Source: Rhodoferax fermentans (GTDB lineage Bacteria; Pseudomonadota; Gammaproteobacteria; Burkholderiales; Burkholderiaceae_C). Taken from it: 64,000 bases of DNA. Position numbers and translations under genes: made by a program. The stretch's first letter is position 1. Each line of letters starts with the position of its first letter. Under the pieces are notes generated by a model, which worked only from the letters and a program-made list of their open reading frames with translations, searched no databases and had not been told where the DNA came from. Below, piece by piece: positions 47,609 through 55,430 of the stretch. The stretch lies in assembly GCF_002017865.1 (NCBI RefSeq), contig NZ_MTJN01000002.1:3100001-3164000 (forward strand), in the 5' to 3' direction.

Positions 47609-49843
47609 TCAAAGAGGCACAGTGGCTGCGCCCACCTGCAGGTCATCACTGCGACGCTTTTTCATCAAGGCCTTGGCCTGGTACATACGTTGATCGGCCT
47701 CGGCGATGCAGCCAGCCAGCGGCACCTCGGCGCTGTTGCGGATGGCATAACCCATGGCCGCATTGGGTTGGGCTGATTCCCCGTGTGCAACAAGGTAGCT
47801 GGTTTGTTGGCAGCGTGCTGACAGGGCCGCGATGTCAGCTTGGGCCCGGGTAGCGTCAGTGCCTGGCAACATGATCAGGAATTCATCACCCCCCAGGCGG
47901 AAAAAATGCCCTTGTGGCCACTGCTGTCGCACCAGACTGGTGAATGACACCAGCAAGGCATCACCGGCCGCGTGGCCGTAGCTGTCGTTGATCTGTTTGA
48001 GATTGTTCACATCGGCCACCACCAGGGCTTGTGGGTAAGCCCCTGCCACACCGTGGCTGGCCTTCTGGCTCAGGTAGTTGCGGTTGAAAAATCCGGTCAG
48101 AGCGTCGGTGTAGAGCAGGTTTTCGCGCTCCGTCAGAAACTGGGCCCGGCTTTTTTGCTCAGCCAGATTGCGCACCACCTTGATCACCAGCAACAGAATA
48201 CCAAGCAAGGCCACAACCAGCACCAGAACCAGCATCAAGAGCCGCCGGTTGGCCTCGTTATCGAGGGCAGGCACACTTTGTATGCCTGCGTATTTGGCAT
48301 CCTCAAAATCAATCAGCGGAATCACCTTGTCCATGATGGAAGCCAGCTCGGGTTGACGCCGAGTCACCCCAAAATACACAAACGAGTCCTTGGAGGTGTT
48401 GCCTCGTTTGACAACATCGGTGTAGCCCAGGCCATTGATGTAAAACTCCACCACCGTCGGGTTCTCGATCACATAGTCCACATTAGCTTCGCGCACCAGC
48501 TGCAGTGAGGCCATGATGTCTGGCGTTTTCACAATCTGGGCGTTTTTGAGGTTCTTGCGCAGGTACTCCTCGTGCCAGAAACCATCAATCACCGCCACCC
48601 GTTTGCCTTCCAGGCCGTACACATCCTGCACCGGGGCACTGGTTTTTAGACCCACGATGATGTCGCGCTCGGTGCTGATGGCATGGGGAAAGAAGAAATC
48701 CTTGAGCCGGTCTTCCGTTTTGGCCATGTTGACCACGTCCACACCACCCCGTCTGGCCTGGTCCATGATCTCGGAGAAGCTGCCGCTGACCACCTTGAAA
48801 CGGATGCCCACGCTGTCACCAATACGCTTGAGCATTTCCCCGGCAATACCTCGGTATTCCCCCTGGCTGTAGTGGTCAAACGGCAGGTAATCCTCTGCCA
48901 CACCGACCGCGGCTGTGCCTTTTTGCTCCAGCCAGCGCAACTCTGCCTCGTTGAGCCGCAAGGTTTTGCGGTTGTAGAGACTCTCTGCATTGCGCTTCAT
49001 GACCCGGATGGCTGTGCTCCTCTGATCGATGTAGCGGTCCAGAACACGTCCCAACAGCTCACGGTCTCTGGCAACGGCCATGGTCATGTCCGAGGTGATG
49101 GAGCGGATCTGCGCCACCAGGGCCACCTTGGGACGGGTGTAGATAAAGTCATACTCCACCCCGGCACCAGCCGTCACAAAACCGTCGATCAGACCCGCCT
49201 CCAGGGCCTGCAAACCCAACTCCTGGGAGTCGAACTCAAGGCTCTGAAGATGGATGTTCGGAAACTCCCGGTACAGCTGCTGAACCACAAAGTCATTGCG
49301 GATGAAGCCCACCTGCTTGCCATCCAGGTCACCCAGTGTCTGCACTGACGAGGCCTTGAGTGCATACATGTTGTAGGGGTACTTCCACACCGGGCGGGTG
49401 AACCACATGATGCGTGAGCGCTCCGGGGTCGCGTTGACACCATACAGAATGTCAATTTGGCCCGCCACAAAGCGCGTGTAGGCGTCGTCCCACGCTTTGC
49501 TCATGACGGGCACCAGCTTGAGCCCGAGTTGTGCTTCGATGTCTTCGATCAAAGCGGGCAGCAACCCGTTGGGTTGGCCACGAAACTCGAAATAGTCCAG
49601 TCCGGCAAAAGGATCAAACCCCACGGAAAAGGCCTTGCCACGGTTGGCATCCAGCCAGGCCTGCTCGTCAGAATTGAGTTGCACCTGCGACGGCTCTGCG
49701 GCACTCGCAACACCTGCCAACGCACAAACCCACACCAGCAGCACAAGCCAACCAACATAAGCCCTGCCGCGCCTGCACATCTGATCCCAAACCACAGTCA
49801 ACCTCCAGAGTCGCGACCCATCTTCGAGTTTCTTATTCGACAC
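47609..49843 (-). CDS. GGDEF protein with two periplasmic solute-binding (SBP_bac_3) domains
   Basis: 744 aa. Secretion signal or signal anchor (LVLLVWVCALAGVASA), then two tandem bacterial type-3 solute-binding domains (AFSVGFDPFAGLDYFEFRGQ..., then AVGVAEDYLPFDHYSQGEY...), a membrane helix (LMLVLVLVVALLGILLLVIK, about residues 540-560) and a C-terminal GGDEF domain with an intact active site (RLGGDEFLI). It is likely a diguanylate cyclase reporting a small-molecule ligand across the membrane. The ligand is unknown. Confidence 0.88.
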   Translation of the reverse strand: MSNKKLEDGSRLWRLTVVWDQMCRRGRAYVGWLVLLVWVCALAGVASAAEPSQVQLNSDEQAWLDANRGKAFSVGFDPFAGLDYFEFRGQPNGLLPALIEDIEAQLGLKLVPVMSKAWDDAYTRFVAGQIDILYGVNATPERSRIMWFTRPVWKYPYNMYALKASSVQTLGDLDGKQVGFIRNDFVVQQLYREFPNIHLQSLEFDSQELGLQALEAGLIDGFVTAGAGVEYDFIYTRPKVALVAQIRSITSDMTMAVARDRELLGRVLDRYIDQRSTAIRVMKRNAESLYNRKTLRLNEAELRWLEQKGTAAVGVAEDYLPFDHYSQGEYRGIAGEMLKRIGDSVGIRFKVVSGSFSEIMDQARRGGVDVVNMAKTEDRLKDFFFPHAISTERDIIVGLKTSAPVQDVYGLEGKRVAVIDGFWHEEYLRKNLKNAQIVKTPDIMASLQLVREANVDYVIENPTVVEFYINGLGYTDVVKRGNTSKDSFVYFGVTRRQPELASIMDKVIPLIDFEDAKYAGIQSVPALDNEANRRLLMLVLVLVVALLGILLLVIKVVRNLAEQKSRAQFLTERENLLYTDALTGFFNRNYLSQKASHGVAGAYPQALVVADVNNLKQINDSYGHAAGDALLVSFTSLVRQQWPQGHFFRLGGDEFLIMLPGTDATRAQADIAALSARCQQTSYLVAHGESAQPNAAMGYAIRNSAEVPLAGCIAEADQRMYQAKALMKKRRSDDLQVGAATVPL

Positions 49844-49993
49844 ATGCTAACCCAATGATGCACAGGCATTTTTGCCAGACGCAGCAAAGAATTGCGTTGG
49901 ATCAAAAGCCTGCCGATCTTCGGCAAGCTGTATCTGCTTCTTGGCGAAGCTGGCTGGCAAACCGTTAGAAACCGCCGAACAACACCCGCTTCG

Positions 49994-52162
49994 CTAAGCT
50001 TGTCCCGTTTGGGTGTCGACTGCAAAACCGCTGGCCAGCTCGGCAAGTTCAGGCAGCAGGCCCTCAATCAGGCTAAGCTGGCGCATCACCCGCTGCGCGG
50101 TCTCACTGATGGCAAGTTCCGGCGCTTGATCTGACGCAGTTGACCCTGGTCCGGGCACGATCACCGCACTGCGTGTGGCCAGTGCATTGGCAATCTGTGC
50201 CAAACCTTGCTGGATGCGCGCTTCAGGCGTGGTGATTTCGGCAAGTTGCAGCCCGCTCGTGTCCTGCTCGCGGTGCGCACCCAGCGCCGAGATGTAACCG
50301 AGCAGGGTGTGGCTGGCACACAAAAAACGGTAGGCCGCGTCGGGTGGCAAGCTGTAGCGATCGGGTTCGGTGAGCATGCTGGCCAGGGTGCTGGACAACT
50401 CGGCATCGGCATTGTGCGCATCACGCCGGGCAACACGGTAAGGCAGGTCATCACGTGGGCCGCTGCGGTACTGCGAGAGGATTTCACTCAGGTAGGTGGC
50501 ACTCAGGCTCAAACTGCGAGCCATGGCATGGTGCACCCGTTTGCCATGCCATTCGGGCAGGATAAAGGCCACCGCAGCAATCGCCAGCAGGCTGCCCAGC
50601 AAGGTGTCAAGCAAACGCGGCCAGACCAGTGCATAACTGCTGCCAAACTGGTTAAAACACACCATCACCAGCACTGTGATGCAGGCGGTGGCCAGGCTGT
50701 AGCGCTCGGCACGAAAGTTAAAAAAAGCCACCCCCGAAGCCACCACCAACGCCAGTTGCGCCAGAGGATGGGGAAAGGACGAAACAAACAGCGTGGCAGC
50801 AAGCAAACCAGCCACCGTACCGCCCACACGTTGCCCCAGGCGAAGCCAGGTGCTGCTGAAATTGGGCTGGCAGACAAATACCGTGGTCAACAACACCCAG
50901 TAACCTTGCGGCAGATCCAGCAGATTGAGCAGGGCGTAACCGGCAGTCAATGCCGCCGACAGGCGCAGGCCGTGGCGAAAACGCCGGGACGAGGGCCTGA
51001 ACTGCTGGCGCAGACGCCGCCACATCTCCGCCAGGGTTTGCGGATCGGCATCGCGCAAAGTACTGTCAGAGATGACCTCCAATGCATCGGGTTGGCCCGC
51101 GTGGGACAGGCGCAGCTCGATGGTACGCAGGTTGCGGCACAGATCCGACAGCGCGTTCACCAAGGCTTTGTCCTGCGGCCCGGTGGTCAGGACATGGCTT
51201 AACGCAGCATCCAGCTCTTGCAATGCGAGGGCACCGTCATTGCCGTAGTCGAAGACATCTCCTTGCGCAATGGCTTGGCCGAGTCGCGTGCAAGCTGCAG
51301 CCTGCAAGGACATCAATCGCTGACAACGAAACAACACATCGCTGCGGGAGAAAGCCTCACTCAAAGCTTCATACGGGTGATGCGCCGAACTGGCCCGCTC
51401 ATGCACCTCCTGCGCCAGAAAATACCATTGCAAAAAAGGGCGAGCGCCGTGTGCCGGACGCGGAGACTGGGCCCACAACAGCAGAATCTGGCGCGCCCGG
51501 TTCATCTGCCCCACCAGCCGCCCGTTCTGGGCTGCCAGCGCCAGGCGCAAGGCCTTCACATCGCGCCCGCGCACCGGCTCCAGCAAGGAGGCTTTGAGCG
51601 CCAGATACCGCCCCAGTGCCACAAACACCTGCGACACCACCTGACTGGCAGGCCGATTGGCAAAAATGGCGGCGGCCACCAGTGAAATGGCGCCGTACCA
51701 GCAAGTGCCTGCCAGCAGCAGCAGAGGGTCATGCAGGAACGGCACCGTGTTGTCTGCATGTTGTGCCACACCCAGCATGGTGTAGATCGCCAGGATCACC
51801 GAGGCCGTTGCAATCGTGGCATAACGCTCTCCCAGGGCACCTAGCATCACATAGGTGAAGGTGGACAGAGCCAGGCCAACAGCGAACAACCATGGGTAAG
51901 GGAACAACAGCCGCACCGACACCGACGTCACGCCAAAACACAGCAGGGTGACCAGCAGCGCTTTCATCCGCCCTGCCACCCGGTCGGGCGACTCAGCCAG
52001 CGCAGCAGCGATGACCCCGAGGATCAGGCCAATCAGCCAGTCCTCACGACCGGTGCCAAAACAAAAGGCCACAACACCGGCAAACGCCAGTGCGACTTTG
52101 AGACTGTCAAGGGTCTTGTCGTGCGACCACAGGCGGCGCAGGTAGACCAGATCATTCAACAT
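49994..52162 (-). CDS. FUSC/YccS-family integral membrane transporter
   Basis: 722 aa with the FUSC-like layout: an N-terminal hydrophobic half of about six helices (VAFAGVVAFCF..., LLVTLLCFGVTSVSVRLLF, VALGRYLALK), a cytoplasmic helical centre, a second hydrophobic half (GYWVLLTTVFVCQPNFSSTW, TVAGLLAATLFV, LLAIAAVAFILP). Homologues (YccS, YhfK, AaeB) are implicated in efflux of aromatic acids or toxic fatty acids. No membrane-fusion partner gene is adjacent, so it is closer to YccS/YhfK than to AaeAB. Confidence 0.78.
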   Translation of the reverse strand: MLNDLVYLRRLWSHDKTLDSLKVALAFAGVVAFCFGTGREDWLIGLILGVIAAALAESPDRVAGRMKALLVTLLCFGVTSVSVRLLFPYPWLFAVGLALSTFTYVMLGALGERYATIATASVILAIYTMLGVAQHADNTVPFLHDPLLLLAGTCWYGAISLVAAAIFANRPASQVVSQVFVALGRYLALKASLLEPVRGRDVKALRLALAAQNGRLVGQMNRARQILLLWAQSPRPAHGARPFLQWYFLAQEVHERASSAHHPYEALSEAFSRSDVLFRCQRLMSLQAAACTRLGQAIAQGDVFDYGNDGALALQELDAALSHVLTTGPQDKALVNALSDLCRNLRTIELRLSHAGQPDALEVISDSTLRDADPQTLAEMWRRLRQQFRPSSRRFRHGLRLSAALTAGYALLNLLDLPQGYWVLLTTVFVCQPNFSSTWLRLGQRVGGTVAGLLAATLFVSSFPHPLAQLALVVASGVAFFNFRAERYSLATACITVLVMVCFNQFGSSYALVWPRLLDTLLGSLLAIAAVAFILPEWHGKRVHHAMARSLSLSATYLSEILSQYRSGPRDDLPYRVARRDAHNADAELSSTLASMLTEPDRYSLPPDAAYRFLCASHTLLGYISALGAHREQDTSGLQLAEITTPEARIQQGLAQIANALATRSAVIVPGPGSTASDQAPELAISETAQRVMRQLSLIEGLLPELAELASGFAVDTQTGQA

Positions 52163-52247
52163 GTTGGAGACAGGTAAAACAAGAGTCAGGCGGTTGCCGG
52201 GTCAGCCCTGACCCGGCATGTGGCTTCAAAGCACAATCTGCGCCAGA

Positions 52248-52577
52248 CTAGGATTTGGTCGGCGGGTACTTGACCGCGTTGAGTGCGATTTTGGAGGCCA
52301 CCGCTGCATTGATGTCGATGCCCAGCACCATCACTAAACGCATCAGGTAAAGCAGCACGTCAGAGACTTCCTGGCGCACATGTTCGGCCTTGTCGCTTTG
52401 CATGATCTGCTCGGCCTGTTCGTCGGTCAGCCACTGAAAGATCTCGGCCAGTTCACCCACCTCACCGGTCAGGGCGAGGATCAGGTTGCGGGGCGTGTGA
52501 AATTGGTCCCAGTCGCGCTGGTCGGCAATTTCCTGCAAAGCCGCCTCCAGGGCGGCGGTTTCAAGCAGTTTGGTCAT
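52248..52577 (-). CDS. MazG-like nucleotide pyrophosphohydrolase
   Basis: 109 aa all-helical protein with the EExxE-type metal site (GEVGELAEIFQW, about residues 37-48; EVSDVLLYLM about 68-77). Related to the RS21-C6/DCTPP1 type that hydrolyses dCTP or modified dNTPs. Single domain, cytosolic; ldhA starts beyond it. Confidence 0.85.
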   Translation of the reverse strand: MTKLLETAALEAALQEIADQRDWDQFHTPRNLILALTGEVGELAEIFQWLTDEQAEQIMQSDKAEHVRQEVSDVLLYLMRLVMVLGIDINAAVASKIALNAVKYPPTKS

Positions 52578-52595
52578 GACAGTTCCGCGCGTGCT

Positions 52596-53594
52596 TCAGC
52601 TTGTTTTGACCTGGTTGAGCATCGGTTCACCGCGCTCGAACGCACTGGCGTTGCCCAGTGTGGTGCTGGCAATCGCGTGCAAGGCCTCACGCGTGAGAAA
52701 ACCCTGGTGCGAGGTGATCAGCACATTCGGAAAAATCATCAGCCGCGCCAAGGTGTCGTCCTGCAGCGGCCGGTCTGACAGGTCGTGGAAGAACACCCCC
52801 TCCTCCATCTCGTACACATCCAGCCCCACACCGCCCACCTGACCGGTCTTGAGCGCGTCGATCAGCGCCTGTGAGTCGACCAGACCACCGCGGCTGGTGT
52901 TGATGAGGATGACACCGCGCTTGGTGCGCGCCAGTGCCGCTGCATCGATGATGTGGTGGCTTTGTTCACTCAAAGGCAGATGCAGGGAAATCACATCGGA
53001 CTCTTCCAGCAGACGCTCCAGCGTGACGTACTCAAAACCGACCTGCTGCGCGATCTGTGCGTTCTCATAGGGGTCATAGGCCACAACCTTGCAACCAAAA
53101 CCTTTGGCAATGCGCATGGCACACTGGCCGATACGCCCGGCACCCAGCGCACCAAAGGTCTTGCCGTGCAAGTTGAAGCCTTCCAGGCCGTCGAGTGAAA
53201 AGTTCTGCTCGCGCACCCGGTTGTAGGCACGATGGGTCTTGCGCACCAGCGTCAGCAGCAAGGCAAAACAGTGCTCGGCCACCGCGTCGGGTGAGTATGC
53301 GGGCACCCGCGCCACACAAATGCCCAGCCGCTCGGCGGCCACAATGTCGATGCCGTTGAAACCCGCTGCACGCAGCAGGACCAGCTTCACACCGAGCTGC
53401 TGCAGGCGATGCAGCACCGGGTCGGTCAGGCGACAGTTGACAAAAGGGCAAACCGCATCAAAACCATGGGCCAGCTCAACGGTCTTGTCATACAGACGCT
53501 CTTCAAAAAATTCCAGCGTATGGGCACCATCGGCATTGGCGGCGTTCAGCGCCTGCTCGTCATACGCATGGGTGTCAAAAACGGCGATGCGCAT
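52596..53594 (-). CDS. ldhA: D-lactate dehydrogenase (2-hydroxyacid dehydrogenase family)
   Basis: 332 aa closely resembling E. coli LdhA through the whole length by memory (LRAAGFNGIDI, VPAYSPDAVAEHCFALLLTL, NFSLDGLEGFNLHGKTFG). NAD-binding GAGRIGQCAMRIAKGFG, catalytic Arg in NTSRGGLVDS, Glu in the DVYEMEEGVFF region and His in SHQGFLT. Reduces pyruvate to D-lactate during fermentation. MazG-like gene follows by 18 bases. Confidence 0.9.
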   Translation of the reverse strand: MRIAVFDTHAYDEQALNAANADGAHTLEFFEERLYDKTVELAHGFDAVCPFVNCRLTDPVLHRLQQLGVKLVLLRAAGFNGIDIVAAERLGICVARVPAYSPDAVAEHCFALLLTLVRKTHRAYNRVREQNFSLDGLEGFNLHGKTFGALGAGRIGQCAMRIAKGFGCKVVAYDPYENAQIAQQVGFEYVTLERLLEESDVISLHLPLSEQSHHIIDAAALARTKRGVILINTSRGGLVDSQALIDALKTGQVGGVGLDVYEMEEGVFFHDLSDRPLQDDTLARLMIFPNVLITSHQGFLTREALHAIASTTLGNASAFERGEPMLNQVKTS

Positions 53595-53597
53595 GGT

Positions 53598-54104
53598 CTA
53601 CACCTGGCCCAAAAAATCACGTTTGCCCAACTCAACACCGTTGCTGCGGGCAATGGCGTAGGCGGTGGTCACGTGGAAATACAGGTTGGGCAACACATAG
53701 GTCGTGAGGTAGTCCTGACCCTTGAAGTGCAGCTCGCCGCTGCGCATGGCCAGTGTGATGGCCTTGTCTTCGCTGCCGTCGATCTGCTCAGACGTGAAGC
53801 TCTGCAGGTAGTCGATGGTTTTCTGGATACGGGCTTGCAGCTCCGGAAAACTCGTTTCGTTGTCCTCGAATCTGGGCGCCTCCTGCCCGGCCAGACGGGC
53901 GGCACCGCCCTTGACCGTGTCCGAGGCAATCTGGACCTGCTTGACCAAAGGCAGCATGTCGGGGAACAAACGTGCCGAAACAAACACCGCAGGATCGATC
54001 TTGCGGGTCTCGGCGTGGGTGGCGATTTTGTCGAGGAAAGCGGCCAGGTTGCTCAGCGCGCGGATAGCGGGCGGAATAAACGCTTGGTACATGGACATGC
54101 TCAT
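53598..54104 (-). CDS. DUF1993 protein
   Basis: 168 aa helical protein of the DUF1993 (DinB-like fold) family: MSMYQAFIPPAIRALSNLAAFLDKIATHAE at the start and a C-terminal HVTTAYAIARSNGVELGKRDFLG motif. Function unknown. ldhA starts three bases after its stop on the same strand, so they may share a transcript. It lies immediately downstream of the Wadjet block. Confidence 0.8.
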   Translation of the reverse strand: MSMSMYQAFIPPAIRALSNLAAFLDKIATHAETRKIDPAVFVSARLFPDMLPLVKQVQIASDTVKGGAARLAGQEAPRFEDNETSFPELQARIQKTIDYLQSFTSEQIDGSEDKAITLAMRSGELHFKGQDYLTTYVLPNLYFHVTTAYAIARSNGVELGKRDFLGQV

Positions 54105-54233
54105 GGTGAAATTCCTTGGTTGGCGGATTGTCCGGCATGGGTGAAAACAACTGGCAGCGGGTCAACTGCCTTTGGCAGCTATTGTCGGTCAAGCCCCATG
54201 GGTGAAGGTGCAAGGCAGCCAAGCCGGTGCCAA

Positions 54234-55427
54234 CTACAGCCAGCCCTCTTGTTCGGCCTTGGTTCCCGAGGAGAGCAGGTCATCGCGCAATGAGGCCAGA
54301 CCAGGCGGCAACCCGGGGGTGGCCTGCAGCTCGGCCAAGACGCGGCGGTCATAGTCGTTCAAAGGCAAGGTGGTGCCCGCACGCCAAATCTCGGAGGCCA
54401 TATGGGCTGCCTGCCAAGGGATGCCCGCCGCATCCCACAACGCCCCGGCGGTCAAGGCAATCTGAATACCTGCCGGGTCCGGGTCACAGCTGATGTCCGC
54501 CGGTGCAGGTGCCAGTGTCAGCAAGCAGCGCATGGCCTGCAGCCAGGCGCTGCTGGGGCGACCCGGCAGCCACACCAGGCAGGTACCCGGCGGCAAACGG
54601 CTGGCCTGGCGCTCGAAACTGGCCCGGTTTTCAATGAGCCAGTAGCTTTGGGGCGCCCGCGCCACCCGCAGCGAGGCATCCAAGCAGCGACACGGCACAC
54701 CAACAAACCCCAAAGCTGCCCACGAGGTGGGTGGCCCGATGGACTCGGTAGCCGCACACAGCGCGATGCTGCCTGCCAGCCAGATCAGCGGCTCAAACCG
54801 ACCAATGCCCAGCGTCTCCAACGGCACGGTGGCCTCCAGCCAATCCCATTCGGTGCCGCTGATCGCTTTGGTGTGGCCCCTGGCGGCCAAGGCAAAGTCC
54901 TGGCGCATGCCCTGGCGTTGGGCCTGTTGCCACACCACCAGGGCCTGCAGCAACTCCGCACGTGCCGTCTTGCTGGCAACCGTCAACACATCATTCAACA
55001 GACTGTGCACCGCAACTGAAAGCCAAGGATGCGCCTGGGCCAGCGCCTGCAAGTCCATACTCAGGCTGGCCTTGTCGGCGTCACGCTGGCTGCGGGTTGA
55101 CACACCGGCCAGGGTCTGCAAACCTTCCAGATCGGTCCAGACCACACGCCACGGTCGCCACTGGCCATGGTGCAGTTCCTCCTTGAGCGCAACGCCGCCA
55201 CACAACAACAAGGTCTGCAACAAAGCATCGGCCACTTCCAGCTGGCTGCTGCCGGCTGCTTGTAACAGGCTTTGCCAACTGCGCTCTTGGGCATCGGACT
55301 TGAGCCACTTCAACAGCAGAGCTTGCTGTGCACTGCTCAGCGCAGGCAGCGCTGTCAAGGGGCCTGGCAACTGGCGTGTGCGTTTGCCCCGGCTGCCCGG
55401 TGTGGTCTGAAGCAGCTGCGGCACCAC
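54234..55427 (-). CDS. jetD: Wadjet JetD / MksG-type Toprim nuclease subunit
   Basis: 397 aa. The C-terminal Toprim-like region has VIENRASFER-type LIENRASFERQ (acidic residue), PGRPSSAWL and DPDPAGIQIA (metal-binding acidic pair), which are the DUF2220/JetD hallmarks. The N-terminal 200 residues correspond to the arm/wHTH part. JetD cuts plasmid DNA after the SMC motor stalls on a small circle. Starts GTG 55427, three bases beyond jetC. Last gene of the four. Confidence 0.72.
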   Translation of the reverse strand: MVPQLLQTTPGSRGKRTRQLPGPLTALPALSSAQQALLLKWLKSDAQERSWQSLLQAAGSSQLEVADALLQTLLLCGGVALKEELHHGQWRPWRVVWTDLEGLQTLAGVSTRSQRDADKASLSMDLQALAQAHPWLSVAVHSLLNDVLTVASKTARAELLQALVVWQQAQRQGMRQDFALAARGHTKAISGTEWDWLEATVPLETLGIGRFEPLIWLAGSIALCAATESIGPPTSWAALGFVGVPCRCLDASLRVARAPQSYWLIENRASFERQASRLPPGTCLVWLPGRPSSAWLQAMRCLLTLAPAPADISCDPDPAGIQIALTAGALWDAAGIPWQAAHMASEIWRAGTTLPLNDYDRRVLAELQATPGLPPGLASLRDDLLSSGTKAEQEGWL

Positions 55428-55430
55428 GCC

